Source: Halorussus ruber (lineage in GTDB: Archaea; Halobacteriota; Halobacteria; Halobacteriales; Haladaptataceae). From it: a stretch of DNA of 64,000 bases. The notes beneath the pieces are model-generated. The model saw only the letters and a program-made list of their open reading frames with translations, ran no database searches and was not told where the DNA came from. Both the position numbers and the translations under genes were made by a program. The stretch lies in assembly GCF_004765785.1 (NCBI RefSeq), contig NZ_SBIT01000002.1, forward strand, positions 62,001 to 126,000, in the 5' to 3' direction. Position 1 is the stretch's first letter. Each line of letters starts with the position of its first letter. Positions 16,350-25,111 of the stretch are shown in pieces.

Positions 16350-16587
16350 AGGTCTGCTTGCGATATTTTCGGTCATTTTCTGCTCTCGCAGATGTTTCTC
16401 TCCCGAAGGTTTATGTTGTAAGCGTTGTAAGGATGTGATATGCTTACAGCGACGATGAGTGTCGTGGAGCCAAAAAATGCCTCGACTCTCGGCACCAAAA
16501 CCGCTGTAAGTAGGAGTGCTACCCCAATGTGTGACCAACCTGACCAACGTGTGTGCGTGCCCAATCTTCGAGGCAAGGGAGGTGCGT
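16350..16587. other. AT-richer intergenic stretch before the toxin-antitoxin pair
   Basis: Lower GC than the surroundings. It holds the promoter of the pair and a small open frame 16440-16598 (52 codons, starting MLTATMSVVEPKNAST) that overlaps the antitoxin start out of frame. I cannot tell whether that frame is a gene remnant or chance. GTTGTAAG occurs twice in tandem near 16414-16430, and an inverted CTTACA occurs at 16443. Confidence 0.4.
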
Positions 16588-16797
16588 ATGTCGGCTGATA
16601 AACGCATCCCCACCACCGAAGAAACATGGAAAGAGTTGCACGAATTAAAGGAACCCGGACAGACATTCGACGAACTCCTGACGGAACTGATTCAGGAGCA
16701 TCGAGAGCGTCAGCTCGCCGAGCGAGCGCGCGAGGTCCGAGAAGCGGACCGGGAGGAGCTGACGAGTCTCGATGAGTTACGAAGTACTACTGAGTGA
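16588..16797 (+). CDS. Antitoxin of a RelE/ParE-type module (short ribbon-helix-helix-like protein)
   Basis: 69 residues. The N-terminal part (KRIPTTEETWKELHELKEPGQTFDELLTELI) has the strand-helix-helix pattern of small haloarchaeal antitoxins (DUF7557/VapB-like); the C-terminal half is a long charged helix (EHRERQLAERAREVREADREE) that would wrap the toxin. ATG 16588 is used because the fold begins there and a GGAGGTG ribosome-binding sequence ends 4 nt upstream; the frame opens earlier at 16516 with non-haloarchaeal sequence. It overlaps the toxin gene by 26 bp, which ties the two translationally. It should repress its own promoter. Confidence 0.82.
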   Translation: MSADKRIPTTEETWKELHELKEPGQTFDELLTELIQEHRERQLAERAREVREADREELTSLDELRSTTE

Positions 16798-17059
16798 AGA
16801 AGCGCGAGACTTCTTCACCACACTTGACGAGAAAAGCCAGCGTATCTGCACCGAGACGCTCGGCTATCTCGAAGAGAACCCGTATCCGGGCCGCGGGCAG
16901 GGCGACAAGAAGAAACTGAAGGCGCAAGACGAAGAAATCTACCGGATACACGTCGGCCGGTCGTACACGGCGTTCTACGTCGTGCTGGAAGACGAGAAGG
17001 AAGTGCGCGTCACCGACCTGCTGGACATCGACAAAGCCCACAAGGAATACGACCGGTAG
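16772..17059 (+). CDS. RelE/ParE superfamily toxin
   Basis: 95 residues. Signature order: SYEVLLSEEARDFFTTLDEKSQRIC (helical N-terminus), a short loop with NPYPGRGQGDKKKLKA, then EIYRIHVGRSYTAFYVVLEDEKEVRVTDLLDIDKAHKEY (the four-strand sheet with R-I-x-x-G and the C-terminal Lys/His/Tyr tail). RelE members cut mRNA on the ribosome; ParE members poison gyrase; the sequence alone does not decide which. It overlaps the antitoxin gene. The module sits in a lower-GC patch next to the mosaic protease gene, which fits recent transfer. Confidence 0.87.
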   Translation: MSYEVLLSEEARDFFTTLDEKSQRICTETLGYLEENPYPGRGQGDKKKLKAQDEEIYRIHVGRSYTAFYVVLEDEKEVRVTDLLDIDKAHKEYDR

Positions 17060-17115
17060 GCGTCCATTCTGGCGGTTTTTCGTCGGAAACTGTTGGCCGA
17101 TAGCAACAAGTCTGG

Positions 17116-18015
17116 TTAATCGCCGCCGTGCGTGAACCCGCGGTCCGGTAACTCCTCGCCGTCCATCTCGACACCTGACTCGGTAACTTCCCCAATCATC
17201 GAAATCGGCGTCGGCGATTCGTTCCGAATCGCCGACAAGTCGTCCTCAGCAATCGTAAACACCAGTTCGAAGTCTTCGCCGAAGAACAGCGAGCATTCGC
17301 GCTCGTCGGCCTCGTCTTCGGCCACTTCGCGGACCGCCTCGGCGACCGGCACGCTGTCCCACGAAATCGAGAACCCGCAGTCGCTGGCCTCGGCGAGTTG
17401 GTGGAGCGAGCGCGCGAGGCCGTCGCTGGAGTCCATCATCGCGGTGGCGTGGGTGGCGAGCGCTCGGCCCGCCGTGACTCGCGGCTCGAAGCGGAACAGG
17501 TCGTTTGCGCGCTCGATTTCTGCGTCGTCGTTCTCGGGCGCGCCGAGCTCGAACAGTTCGAGCGCCGCGGCGGTCCGCCCGAGCGTGCCGGTGACGCAGA
17601 CGACCTCGCCCGGACTCGCGCCGGAGCGGTAGACGGGGTCGTCGGTCGCGCCGAGTGCAGTCGTGGCGGTGGTGAACTCCCGGCTCTCGTCCAAGTCGCC
17701 GCCGACGTACTCCGCGCCGACCGCCTCGCAGACGTCGCTCGCGCCAGCGACGAACTCCGCGAGGTCGGCCTCCTCGAACTCCGGCGCGGCGTAGACCGCG
17801 ACCGCGGCGGTGGCCTCGGCACCCATCGCGGCCACGTCCGAGAGGGAGGCACCGACCGATCGCCAGCCAGCGGTGTACCGGGTCGTTCCGGCGGGGAAGT
17901 CAGTGGTCTCGTGGAGCATGTCGGTCGTCAGCACGTGTCCGTCTACGACCGCCGCGTCGTCACCGGCGCGAGGCAGTCGGTCGGCGAGGAGCGACAATGC
18001 GGCCCGCTCGTCCAT
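17116..18015 (-). CDS. thiL: Thiamine-monophosphate kinase
   Basis: Phosphorylates thiamine monophosphate to the active cofactor thiamine diphosphate. 299 residues from ATG 18015. Seen: GDDAAVVDGHVLTTDMLHETTDF near 18-40, the RSVGASLSDVAAMGAEATAAV dimer segment, EYVGGDLDES near 112, the MDSSDGLARSL motif near 204-214, and FGEDFELVFTI near 254. All are ThiL signatures. The frame is open upstream to 18138, but that part is basic and belongs to the repeat-containing gap. Monocistronic, convergent with the toxin gene. Confidence 0.93.
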   Translation of the reverse strand: MDERAALSLLADRLPRAGDDAAVVDGHVLTTDMLHETTDFPAGTTRYTAGWRSVGASLSDVAAMGAEATAAVAVYAAPEFEEADLAEFVAGASDVCEAVGAEYVGGDLDESREFTTATTALGATDDPVYRSGASPGEVVCVTGTLGRTAAALELFELGAPENDDAEIERANDLFRFEPRVTAGRALATHATAMMDSSDGLARSLHQLAEASDCGFSISWDSVPVAEAVREVAEDEADERECSLFFGEDFELVFTIAEDDLSAIRNESPTPISMIGEVTESGVEMDGEELPDRGFTHGGD

Positions 18016-18164
18016 GCCTTCGGGTTGTCGGGCCGCGGTGAAAGGTCTGCGGTTTACAAATTTGGAGGTTGGAAGTCGGTCCGTTAGAGAGTAGAACTTC
18101 GTTTCAGAAAGCTCTCGCCCGGTCGCTTTGCCCCACAACAGTTTCCGCAGTGACCAGAGTCGTG

Positions 18165-18350
18165 AACGTCTCTTGAAGCCCCGCCCGAACTATCGGCTGT
18201 GTCACGGAGCATTAGCCGGTGGGAAGTCCCACCGAGCGCGGGCCTCACACCTCCCCAACCTCTTCCCTCACTCCCTCCGGTCGTTTCGGTCATCCCTCGC
18301 GCGACGATGGTGCGGCACAGGGCCGCGCCAGCGCGCGCCGGAGCAAGACA
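18165..18350 (-). repeat. Composite structured repeat: inverted right end fused to a GC-rich tail
   Basis: Inside gene-free 18016-18505. Read on the minus strand, the family right end GGGCGGGGCTTCAAGAGACG lies at about 18170-18189. Next to it is a 7-bp hairpin (18217-18234, CGGTGGG/CCCACCG) and a TCCCACCGAGCGCG motif that recurs near 59110. Further on (18248-18345) is a stretch shared with 32988-33100: CCTCCCCAACC, TCATCCCTCGC, CGATGG, GCGGC, GCCGCGCCAGCGCGCGCCGG. It therefore joins pieces that are separate at other copies. The AT-rich part, 18350-18430, is the promoter region of the next gene. Confidence 0.6.
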
Positions 18351-18505
18351 GATACATCGTTATTAGATAATTGTTCTGTTATCCTAAACAAACAATTTAA
18401 TTTCTTTCCGGTTCCCGATAAGCAAACCCTACCCGACGCGACCGCCACCGACTCGATGCTCGTCTTCGGTGGCTTCAAGCCGTGACCGGTCGTCGGTGGG
18501 AGTCG

Positions 18506-19549
18506 ATGGACGTAGATTTCGGGGACGCGCGCTCGATACTCGTCGGGTTCGGCGCTGGCGTCGTCGTCCTGCTGGCGCTGTACTCGCTGGTCGGACTGGA
18601 GGACGTGCTGTCCGCGCTCTCGCGGGCCGACCCCCTGCTGGTCGGGGCGGTCTGCGCCGCGGCGGTCGCGTGGCTGTTCGCGTGGGGGTTGGCGCTCCGA
18701 ACCGTCCTCGGCGTCATCGCTGTGCAGGTGACGATGTGGCGCTCGTTCCTGCTGTTCTCCGGGGCGACGTTCGCCAACAACGTCACGCCGTTCGGGCAGG
18801 CGGGCGGCGAACCCTTCAGCGCCCTGCTGGTCTCGCGCTCGACCGGGACCGAGTACGAGAACGGCCTCGCGGCGGTCGCCAGCGTGGACACGCTCAACTT
18901 CGTCCCCTCCATCTCGTTCGCGCTCCTCGGCGTGGGCTACTACGCGACCCAGTTCACGGTCGGCGACCGCGTCGAGTTCGCGGCGGTCGCGCTCCTCGCG
19001 CTGGCGCTGGCGGTACCGATTGGGGCCTATCTCGGGTGGCGCAACCGCCACCCCATCTCGGACCTCGTGGTCGGCGTCGTGATTTCGGCCGGAGGAGCAA
19101 TCGGCCGGGTCGTCCCTCGCGTCGAGGCCCCCGAGGAGTCCCGGGTTCGGGACCGCATCGAGGGCTTCTTCGCGGCCTTGGAACGAGTCGCGGGCGACCA
19201 CCACCAGTTGGCACTCGCGCTCTCGTTCTCGGCGCTCGGGTGGTTCCTGCTGTCGGTGTCGCTGTGGCTCTCGCTGGGCGCGCTCGGCCACTGGGTCCCG
19301 TTCGCGGCCGCGCTGTTCATCGTGCCGCTCGGGAGCGTGGCGGGCGTCACGCCCCTGCCCGGCGGCCTCGGCGGTATCGAGGCCGCGCTGGTCCTCCTCA
19401 TCGTCCCCATCACGGGCGTCGACGCCCAGACCGCGGCCGCCGCGGCGCTCCTCCACCGCGGCGCGACCTACTGGCTCCCGGTTCTGCTCGGCGGGAGCGC
19501 GACCGCGATGCTGGAGGCCGACAACGTCCAAGAGTCGCCCAGCGACTGA
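18506..19549 (+). CDS. Lysylphosphatidylglycerol synthase transmembrane-type (flippase-like, UPF0104) protein
   Basis: 347 residues from ATG 18506 (a GTG at 18482 would add 8). Eight or so membrane helices. The family pattern FSGATFANNVTPFGQAGGEPFSALLVSR near 86-113 and the second signature PLGSVAGVTPLPGGLGGIEAALV near 272-294 identify the MprF-type membrane domain (also seen in archaeal AglD-like proteins). Members move or build lipid-linked molecules; the substrate here is unknown. Upstream is a repeat-rich gap with an AT-rich promoter. Downstream, 68 bp separates it from S19e, which has its own TATA box, so the two are probably separate units. Confidence 0.85.
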   Translation: MDVDFGDARSILVGFGAGVVVLLALYSLVGLEDVLSALSRADPLLVGAVCAAAVAWLFAWGLALRTVLGVIAVQVTMWRSFLLFSGATFANNVTPFGQAGGEPFSALLVSRSTGTEYENGLAAVASVDTLNFVPSISFALLGVGYYATQFTVGDRVEFAAVALLALALAVPIGAYLGWRNRHPISDLVVGVVISAGGAIGRVVPRVEAPEESRVRDRIEGFFAALERVAGDHHQLALALSFSALGWFLLSVSLWLSLGALGHWVPFAAALFIVPLGSVAGVTPLPGGLGGIEAALVLLIVPITGVDAQTAAAAALLHRGATYWLPVLLGGSATAMLEADNVQESPSD

Positions 19550-19585
19550 CAACGATTCGCAAATCCGCCACGTTTCGTAACGATG

Positions 19586-19594
19586 CTTTTAAAC
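19586..19594 (+). promoter_or_regulatory. TATA box of the S19e gene
   Basis: CTTTTAAAC lies 24-32 bp upstream of ATG 19618, predicting a leaderless or nearly leaderless mRNA. Confidence 0.6.
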
Positions 19595-19617
19595 GCCGCG
19601 GACGGGAATTCGTGGGT

Positions 19618-20073
19618 ATGACGACGCTCTACGACGTTCCCGCGGACGACCTCATCGACGCGGTCGCCGCGAAACTGGAGGACCGATTCGACCAACCCGA
19701 CTGGGCCGAGTACGTCAAGACCGGCGAGAGCCGCGAGCTTCCGCCCCAGCAGGAGAACTTCTGGCACCGACGCGCCGCCAGCCTCCTCCGCAAAGTCGCC
19801 ACCGACGGCCCGGTCGGCGTCGAGCGACTCTCGACGGAGTACGGCGACAAGAAGGACGGCTCGAACCGCTACCAGGTCGCGCCCGAACACCGCACCGACG
19901 GGAGCCAGAAGGTCATCCGGACCATGCTTCAGCAGCTCGAAGACGAGGACCTCGTCGACACCGAGGGCAACGCGGGCCGCATCGCTACCGGCGAGGGTCG
20001 CAGTCTGCTCGACGACACCGCGGGCGAGGTCATGGAGGACCTCGACCGTCCCGAACTCGAACGCTACGCCTGA
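19618..20073 (+). CDS. rps19e: 30S ribosomal protein S19e
   Basis: Archaeal/eukaryotic-type small-subunit protein. 151 residues. It opens [19 protein letters not shown] and contains [31 protein letters not shown], and [19 protein letters not shown], all typical S19e segments. The start is supported by the upstream TATA box and by full-length conservation. First of a run of same-strand information-processing genes (S19e, PDCD5-like, PP-loop ATPase, HisRS) spanning 19.6-22.5 kb, an order commonly seen in archaea. Confidence 0.96.
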   Translation: MTTLYDVPADDLIDAVAAKLEDRFDQPDWAEYVKTGESRELPPQQENFWHRRAASLLRKVATDGPVGVERLSTEYGDKKDGSNRYQVAPEHRTDGSQKVIRTMLQQLEDEDLVDTEGNAGRIATGEGRSLLDDTAGEVMEDLDRPELERYA

Positions 20074-20192
20074 CGACCGACGAGAGTCGCAGATTTTTCC
20101 GACGACCGACTGCTTGGGAGCGGCGAGCCTCTCGAAAACCGTCCTCGCTCCGTAATCATTTTTGGCCGCGGGCGTTAACTACGAGACAACAC

Positions 20193-20534
20193 ATGAGTGA
20201 CCAGCCCGACGACGAGCGACTCGAAGAACTCCGCAAGCAGAAGATGCAGGAGATGCAGGAGCAGGGCGACCAGAGCGAGGCCCAAGAGCAGGCCCAGCAA
20301 CAGGCCGACGCCCAGAAGCAGGCGATGCTCCGCAAGCACCTCACCGACGGCGCGCGCAAGCGACTCAACTCCGTCCGGATGAGCAAGCCCGACTTCGCCG
20401 ACAAAGTCGAGCGCCAAATCCTCGCGCTGGCCCAGAGCGGCCGCGTCAGCGGCAAAATCGACGAAGACAAGATGAAGGAGTTGCTCCGCGAACTCAAGCC
20501 CGATTCCAAGAGCTTCAACATCCGCCGTCGGTGA
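20193..20534 (+). CDS. PDCD5/TFAR19-family DNA-binding protein
   Basis: 113 residues, helical. An acidic/Gln-rich N-terminal helix ([20 protein letters not shown]) is followed by the conserved core: [40 protein letters not shown], ending in a basic tail FNIRRR. Archaeal members bind DNA weakly; their function is not settled. The next gene starts 2 bp after the stop codon at 20536, so the two are co-transcribed. The basic tail is probably the nucleic-acid contact. Confidence 0.94.
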   Translation: MSDQPDDERLEELRKQKMQEMQEQGDQSEAQEQAQQQADAQKQAMLRKHLTDGARKRLNSVRMSKPDFADKVERQILALAQSGRVSGKIDEDKMKELLRELKPDSKSFNIRRR

Positions 20535-20535
20535 G

Positions 20536-21195
20536 ATGGACCTCGGGCTACTCTACAGCGGCGGGAAGGACTCGACGCTCGCCGCCCTCCTACTCGAAGA
20601 TTTCTACGACGTAACGCTCGTTACGGCCACCTTCGGCATCGCCGACGCGTGGGACCACGCCCGACGGACCGCCGACGCGGTCGGGTTCGACTTCGAGACG
20701 GTCGAGATGGACCAATCGGTGGCCGAGGAGGCGGTCGAGCAGATGGTCGAGGACGGCTACCCCCGCAACGGCATCCAGAAAGTCCACCTCCACGCGCTCG
20801 AAGTCGTCGCGGGCATGGACTTCGACGCGGTGGCCGACGGTACCCGGCGCGACGACCGCGTGCCATCGGTCTCTCGGGCGCAGGCCCAGAGCCTCGAAGA
20901 CCGCCACGGAATCGAGTACATCGTCCCGCTGGCCGGGTTCGGCCGGGGCGCGGTCGATTCGCTGGTCGAGGAGACGCTCGAGGTGACGACCGGTCCGAGC
21001 GAGCAGATTCCGAAGGCCGACTACGAGGCGGAACTCCGCGCCCTGCTGGTGCGAGAACACGGCGAGGAGGCCGTCAGCGAGGTGTTCCCTGACCACACCC
21101 AGACCTACGTTCAGGGATTCGCGCGGGCCGACGACGCGTCGGAGAGCGACGCCGAAGCGCCGACCGCCGGGTCCGGCAAGACCGACGCGAAGTAA
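20536..21195 (+). CDS. PP-loop ATPase of the diphthine-ammonia-ligase-like/alpha hydrolase group
   Basis: 219 residues. An N-terminal PP-loop LGLLYSGGKDSTLAALLL near 3-20 marks an ATP pyrophosphatase that activates a substrate by adenylation; HLHALEVVAGMDFDAVADGTRRDDRVPSVSR near 86-116 is the second conserved block. It lacks the long C-terminal part of Dph6 and is a haloarchaeal short form (DUF7411-like from memory). Co-transcribed with the PDCD5-like gene, with only 1 bp between stop and start. The likely role is in tRNA or protein modification, given the neighbours, but the substrate is unknown. The last 25 residues are a variable acidic tail. Confidence 0.82.
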   Translation: MDLGLLYSGGKDSTLAALLLEDFYDVTLVTATFGIADAWDHARRTADAVGFDFETVEMDQSVAEEAVEQMVEDGYPRNGIQKVHLHALEVVAGMDFDAVADGTRRDDRVPSVSRAQAQSLEDRHGIEYIVPLAGFGRGAVDSLVEETLEVTTGPSEQIPKADYEAELRALLVREHGEEAVSEVFPDHTQTYVQGFARADDASESDAEAPTAGSGKTDAK

Positions 21196-21229
21196 AAGTT
21201 TCAAGCGCGCGCTCCTCTAACGCTCCCTC

Positions 21230-22537
21230 ATGTACGACCGCATCAAGGGCTTCCGCGACTTCTACCCCGGCGAGATGGGGGCGCGCAGGGAGACGTTCGA
21301 CGCGCTCGAGTCGACCGCGCGCCGGTACGGCTTCCGAGAAATCGGGACGCCCGCGATGGAGCGCACGGAGATGTACGTGGACAAGAGCGGCGAGGAAATC
21401 GTCGAGGAACTCTACAGCTTCGAAGATCAGGGCGGGCGCGACGTGGCGCTGACGCCGGAACTCACGCCGACGGTCGCCCGGATGGTCGTGGCGAAACAGC
21501 AGGAGCTATCCAAGCCCATCAAGTGGTTCTCGACTCGGCCCTTCTGGCGCTACGAGGAGCCCCAGAGCGGTCGCAAGCGGGAGTTCTACCAGACCAACGT
21601 GGACATCTTCGGCTCCTCGGAACCCGAGTCCGACGCCGAACTGCTGGCGTGCGCCGCCGACGCGCTCACCGACCTCGGGTTGACGAGCGAGGACTTCGAG
21701 TTCCGGGTCAGCCACCGCGACATTCTGGGCGGTCTGCTCGAAGCCTTCGACGCCGACGTGGACACCGAGGCCGCGATTCGCGCGGTGGACAAAAACGAGA
21801 AGGTCAGCCAAGACGAGTTCTACGGCCTGCTCAACGACGCCGGACTCTCCTACGACCAAGCGCGGGAGTTCGACGGCCTGCTGGACACGCCCGAGGAGGA
21901 ACTCGACGACCTCGTGGCGTTCGCCGAGACCCAGCGCGTCGAGGAGGCGGTCGAAAACCTGACCGACGTGCTGGACGCCGCCGACGACTTCGGCGCGCGA
22001 GACTACTGCACGCTCTCGCTGGACACCGCCCGCGGTCTGGACTACTACACCGGGGTCGTCTTCGAGTGCTTCGACTCGACGGGCGACGTGAGTCGGTCCA
22101 TCTTCGGCGGCGGGCGCTACGACGACCTCATCGAAGGCTTCGGCGGTCAGCCCACCCCCGCAGTCGGGTTCGCGGTCGGCGACGCGACGCTGACGCTCCT
22201 GCTCCAGCGCGCTGGCGTCTGGCCGGACGAGGAGCTTTCGACCGACTACTACGTCCTGCAAGTCGGCGACACCCGCGACGTGGCGGCCGAGATTACCAGA
22301 GAGCTTCGGGGAGAAGGCCACGTCGTCGAGACCGACGTGTCGGGCCGGAGCTTCGGCGGGCAACTCGACTACGCCGACTCCATCGGCGCTGAGACGGTGG
22401 TCATCGTCGGCGAGCAGGACCTCGCCGACGGCAACGTGACGGTCAAGGACATGAACTCGGGCGACCAGACGCAGGTCCCGGTCGAGGACTTCCCGCCCGA
22501 AGACGAACCGCGACCGACCTACGAGGACTTCGAGTAA
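21230..22537 (+). CDS. hisS: Histidyl-tRNA synthetase
   Basis: Class II synthetase charging tRNA-His. 435 residues, usual for haloarchaea. Seen: motif 1 region around EIGTPAMERTEMY; motif 2 WFSTRPFWRYEEPQSGRKREFYQTNVDIFG near 98-127; the HisRS-specific loop TARGLDYYTGVVFECF near 264-279; motif 3 SIFGGGRYDDLIEGFGGQPTPAVGFAVG near 288-315; and an anticodon-binding C-terminal domain. It follows the PP-loop gene by 34 bp and probably continues that transcript. A T-tract CCTTTTTAG right after the stop (22549-22557) is a plausible terminator. Confidence 0.97.
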   Translation: MYDRIKGFRDFYPGEMGARRETFDALESTARRYGFREIGTPAMERTEMYVDKSGEEIVEELYSFEDQGGRDVALTPELTPTVARMVVAKQQELSKPIKWFSTRPFWRYEEPQSGRKREFYQTNVDIFGSSEPESDAELLACAADALTDLGLTSEDFEFRVSHRDILGGLLEAFDADVDTEAAIRAVDKNEKVSQDEFYGLLNDAGLSYDQAREFDGLLDTPEEELDDLVAFAETQRVEEAVENLTDVLDAADDFGARDYCTLSLDTARGLDYYTGVVFECFDSTGDVSRSIFGGGRYDDLIEGFGGQPTPAVGFAVGDATLTLLLQRAGVWPDEELSTDYYVLQVGDTRDVAAEITRELRGEGHVVETDVSGRSFGGQLDYADSIGAETVVIVGEQDLADGNVTVKDMNSGDQTQVPVEDFPPEDEPRPTYEDFE

Positions 22538-22582
22538 CCGAACAGTTCAACCTTTTTAGCACCGTCCGTCCTACCACCGGAC

Positions 22583-22969
22583 ATGCACGAGCGTTCGGTA
22601 CAGTTCGAGAAGAAGCGACTCCTCGGCACGCTGTCGGTCCTGACGTTCGGCCTGACGGCCCTCGCGGCGGTGTTGCACCTGGATTTCATCGTCCCGGTCA
22701 TCTTCGTGCTGGGCTACTTCGTCCTCGTTCCGATGGTAGCGATGCTGGGCGACTCACTCCCGATGGTCGCAAGCGAGAGCGACGAAGACGCCGCTGTCGA
22801 ATCGGTGCAGTCGGCGTCGTCCGGCGACGACGCGATAGACGAACTCCGGGCGCGCTACGCCAGAGGAGAACTCACCGACGCGGAGTTCGAGCGACGACTC
22901 GAACGACTGATAGAGACAGAGGACGCCGACGCCAAGCGGTCGAAAGAGCGCGTCTTCGACCGCGAGTGA
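22583..22969 (+). CDS. SHOCT-domain membrane protein
   Basis: 128 residues. Two membrane helices (about 14-32 and 36-55), an acidic spacer, and a C-terminal SHOCT motif: IDELRARYARGELTDAEFERRLERLIE (residues about 87-113). SHOCT pieces are short helical adaptors found in many haloarchaeal membrane proteins, and the function of this class is unknown. The gene lies 45 bp after hisS, past a T-tract, so it probably has its own promoter. Confidence 0.85.
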   Translation: MHERSVQFEKKRLLGTLSVLTFGLTALAAVLHLDFIVPVIFVLGYFVLVPMVAMLGDSLPMVASESDEDAAVESVQSASSGDDAIDELRARYARGELTDAEFERRLERLIETEDADAKRSKERVFDRE

Positions 22970-23378
22970 GCGGTCTCCCGGGTGAACCAATCCGTTGCGG
23001 TCGCTCCGGACCGCCAGTCCGAAGCGACCGCTGGCGAGCGCGACAGGGAGCGAGACGAGAGGAGCGACTGTCGAAGTGGCGAACAGACGGCACGCGCGAG
23101 ACGCGGAGGAGGGTGCCGTGCAATCGCGGACTCCTCCGCGGCGGTTCTCAGGTCACGGACGGGGTTGGTCCCGTGTTCGTATTTAAATTCTCGCGCCGAC
23201 CGGGCGGTGGCGGTCGGGCGTCTCAGACCGGGCTGAGCGACTCAAGTGGAAATAAATACAATCGGTAAAGAATTATCCCTATGTCTTTAGTAAATATCTT
23301 GGTGTCTTTTGTCCCGCCTCGCGCGCGCCGGACGCCCTTCCCGCCGAATTAAGTGCCTCCGCGCTCGACTCCGAGTCG
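22970..23378. other. Gene-free stretch with one long hairpin and an AT-rich promoter end
   Basis: About 400 bp. At 22997-23031 a 9-bp stem (GCGGTCGCT/AGCGACCGC), one mismatch and an inner 5-bp stem CGGAC/GTCCG form a hairpin of the GAC/GTC type seen in the repeat family. The middle is GC-rich without recognised terminal motifs. The last 100 bp (AAATAAATACAATCGG to TTTAGTAAATATC) is AT-rich and probably carries the truA promoter. No convincing ORF. Confidence 0.5.
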
Positions 23379-24182
23379 ATGCGAGCCTTCCGGGTCGCCT
23401 ACGACGGTCGGCCGTTCCACGGCTTCCAGCGCCAGCCGGACGTGCCAACCGTCGAGGAGGCGATTTTCGACGCGGTCCGGGCGCTCGGCGTGGCCGACGG
23501 AAAGCCCGAGGGCTACGCCGCGGCGGGGCGGACCGACGCCGGGGTCTCGGCAGTCGCCCAGACCGTCGCCTTCGAGTGCCCCGACTGGCTGACCCCCGCC
23601 GCGTTGAACAGCGAACTCCCCGCCAGCGTCCGAGCGTGGGCCAGCGCCGAGGCCCCGCCGGGCTTCCACGCGACCCACCACGCCGAGTCGCGGGCCTACG
23701 TCTACCACCTCTACGCGCCCGACGCCGACCTCGGGCGGGCCGAGGAGGCCTTGTCGCGGCTCTGCGGCGGCGAGAACGACTTCCACAACCTCACGCCCGA
23801 CGACGAGAACACCGTCAGAGACCTCCGCGGCGAGGTCCACCGAGACGGCGAGTACCTCGTCTTCGAGCTCCGGGCTGGTGGGTTCGTCCGCGAGATGGTC
23901 CGGCGCGTCGTCTCGCTGGTCCGCGCCGTCGCGTCCGGCGACGCGGAGGTAGCGAAAGTCGAGCGCGTCCTCGGCCCGGAGCAAATCGACGGCCCGGCAG
24001 GTATCGCGCCCGCTCCGGCGTACCCGCTCGTGCTGGTCGATGCCGTCTACCCGCGACTCGACTTCTCGGTGGACGAGGAGGCCGCCGCGAGCGCGCGCGA
24101 GGTGTTCGAATCGCTGCGCGAAGAACGCGCGACGGGGGCACGAGTCGCGTCCGAGATTTCGACGCGAGTCGAGTCACCGTAA
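23379..24182 (+). CDS. truA: tRNA pseudouridine synthase A
   Basis: Converts uridines 38-40 in the tRNA anticodon arm to pseudouridine. 267 residues, a typical archaeal length. Seen: RVAYDGRPFHGFQRQPDVPTVEEAI near 5-29, the catalytic aspartate motif AAAGRTDAGVSAVAQ near 48-62, SRAYVYHLYAP near 105, NDFHNLTPDDENTVR near 131-145, and GFVREMVRRVVSLV near 168-181. It has an isolated transcription unit with an AT-rich upstream region. Confidence 0.95.
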   Translation: MRAFRVAYDGRPFHGFQRQPDVPTVEEAIFDAVRALGVADGKPEGYAAAGRTDAGVSAVAQTVAFECPDWLTPAALNSELPASVRAWASAEAPPGFHATHHAESRAYVYHLYAPDADLGRAEEALSRLCGGENDFHNLTPDDENTVRDLRGEVHRDGEYLVFELRAGGFVREMVRRVVSLVRAVASGDAEVAKVERVLGPEQIDGPAGIAPAPAYPLVLVDAVYPRLDFSVDEEAAASAREVFESLREERATGARVASEISTRVESP

Positions 24183-24417
24183 CGATAGATTACCGTTTCG
24201 GACTCTGGGATTCAGTCTGTCGTGGAATCGCCAGCAGAAAATAAGCCGTCTTTAAAATACCACGCTGGCAATTAGCGTTATTATCTCGGAGTCCGAAGGT
24301 GGAGGTGACGGTAGCGAGTGCTATCCCATGGCACCACCATTTCGGATACCGCACTCCTACCGTCGTTTTACGTGGCTTGGGAGCGTTCTCTCGTCGTTCC
24401 AGTGGTGTCGATGCCGG

Positions 24418-25059
24418 TCAGTCACGAGGATTCCGTATTCGAGGTCGCCGCTCTCGTGAATCGTCGGTTCGCTCTTCTCGGGAAGAGTCGTTTCCCTCGT
24501 CACCTCTCTCTGAGTTTTCCGTATGCTGGGCCGGTCCGGGAATCGCGGACAAAAACGGGAGCGACCGGAGCGCGACGAACGCGAAGCTGGCACCGTAGTA
24601 CCCCAACAGAAAGAACTGCACCGCCAGAACCCACGCTATCTCGTACCTCCGGTTCTGAATCGAGAAGAGCAAAGCGAGATAGAGGGCGATACCGAACATC
24701 GAAAGCCCCTTCGCGTGTTCCGCGAGTCGCTGGTTCGTCCGGTGGACAATTTGTCCGATGACGACCACGAACGCGAGTCGGCTGAGCTTCGGGATAATCA
24801 TGGCCTGCTCCGGTTCGACCGGGAAGATGGCTCGATATATCCGACGAGCGTCGCCGTCGTTGTCCGCTACGCCGCCGTTCCAGACCTCCGCGCCGCTCAG
24901 TATCGTCACCAGCCGGTCGAACGAGACGAGACTCGTCATCGTGACGAAGGTCGTGAGCAAGACGAATACGAACAGCGACAGGAGAGCGAGCTGTTCGGTC
25001 TCTACTCCGTCTATCCGGTCGGAGACCGTTCTCTTGACAGATTTACTGCCTGAAGCCAT
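24418..25059 (-). CDS. Polytopic membrane protein of unknown function
   Basis: 213 residues with about four membrane helices (near 25-47, 92-109, 122-140, 146-166) and a long charged, Arg/Glu/Ser-rich C-terminal tail that is probably disordered. The first loop carries a charged segment with no known motif. Codon use is slightly less GC-biased than in the flanking genes, which hints that it may be an accessory gene. The AT-rich upstream region (25060-25100) would hold the promoter; it is divergent from nothing and sits beside the peptidase gene. I do not recognise a family. Confidence 0.65.
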   Translation of the reverse strand: MASGSKSVKRTVSDRIDGVETEQLALLSLFVFVLLTTFVTMTSLVSFDRLVTILSGAEVWNGGVADNDGDARRIYRAIFPVEPEQAMIIPKLSRLAFVVVIGQIVHRTNQRLAEHAKGLSMFGIALYLALLFSIQNRRYEIAWVLAVQFFLLGYYGASFAFVALRSLPFLSAIPGPAQHTENSERGDEGNDSSREERTDDSRERRPRIRNPRD

Positions 25060-25111
25060 ACGATAGATTCGCTGCCACTCGACGAAAAAGTTTTTCAGCG
25101 TTTGAGCGGTC

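Noticed and set aside
16440-16598. 52-codon ORF as a transposase remnant
   Set aside because: No transposase motif, no terminal repeats; it overlaps the antitoxin start out of frame. Kept only as a note in the intergenic entry.
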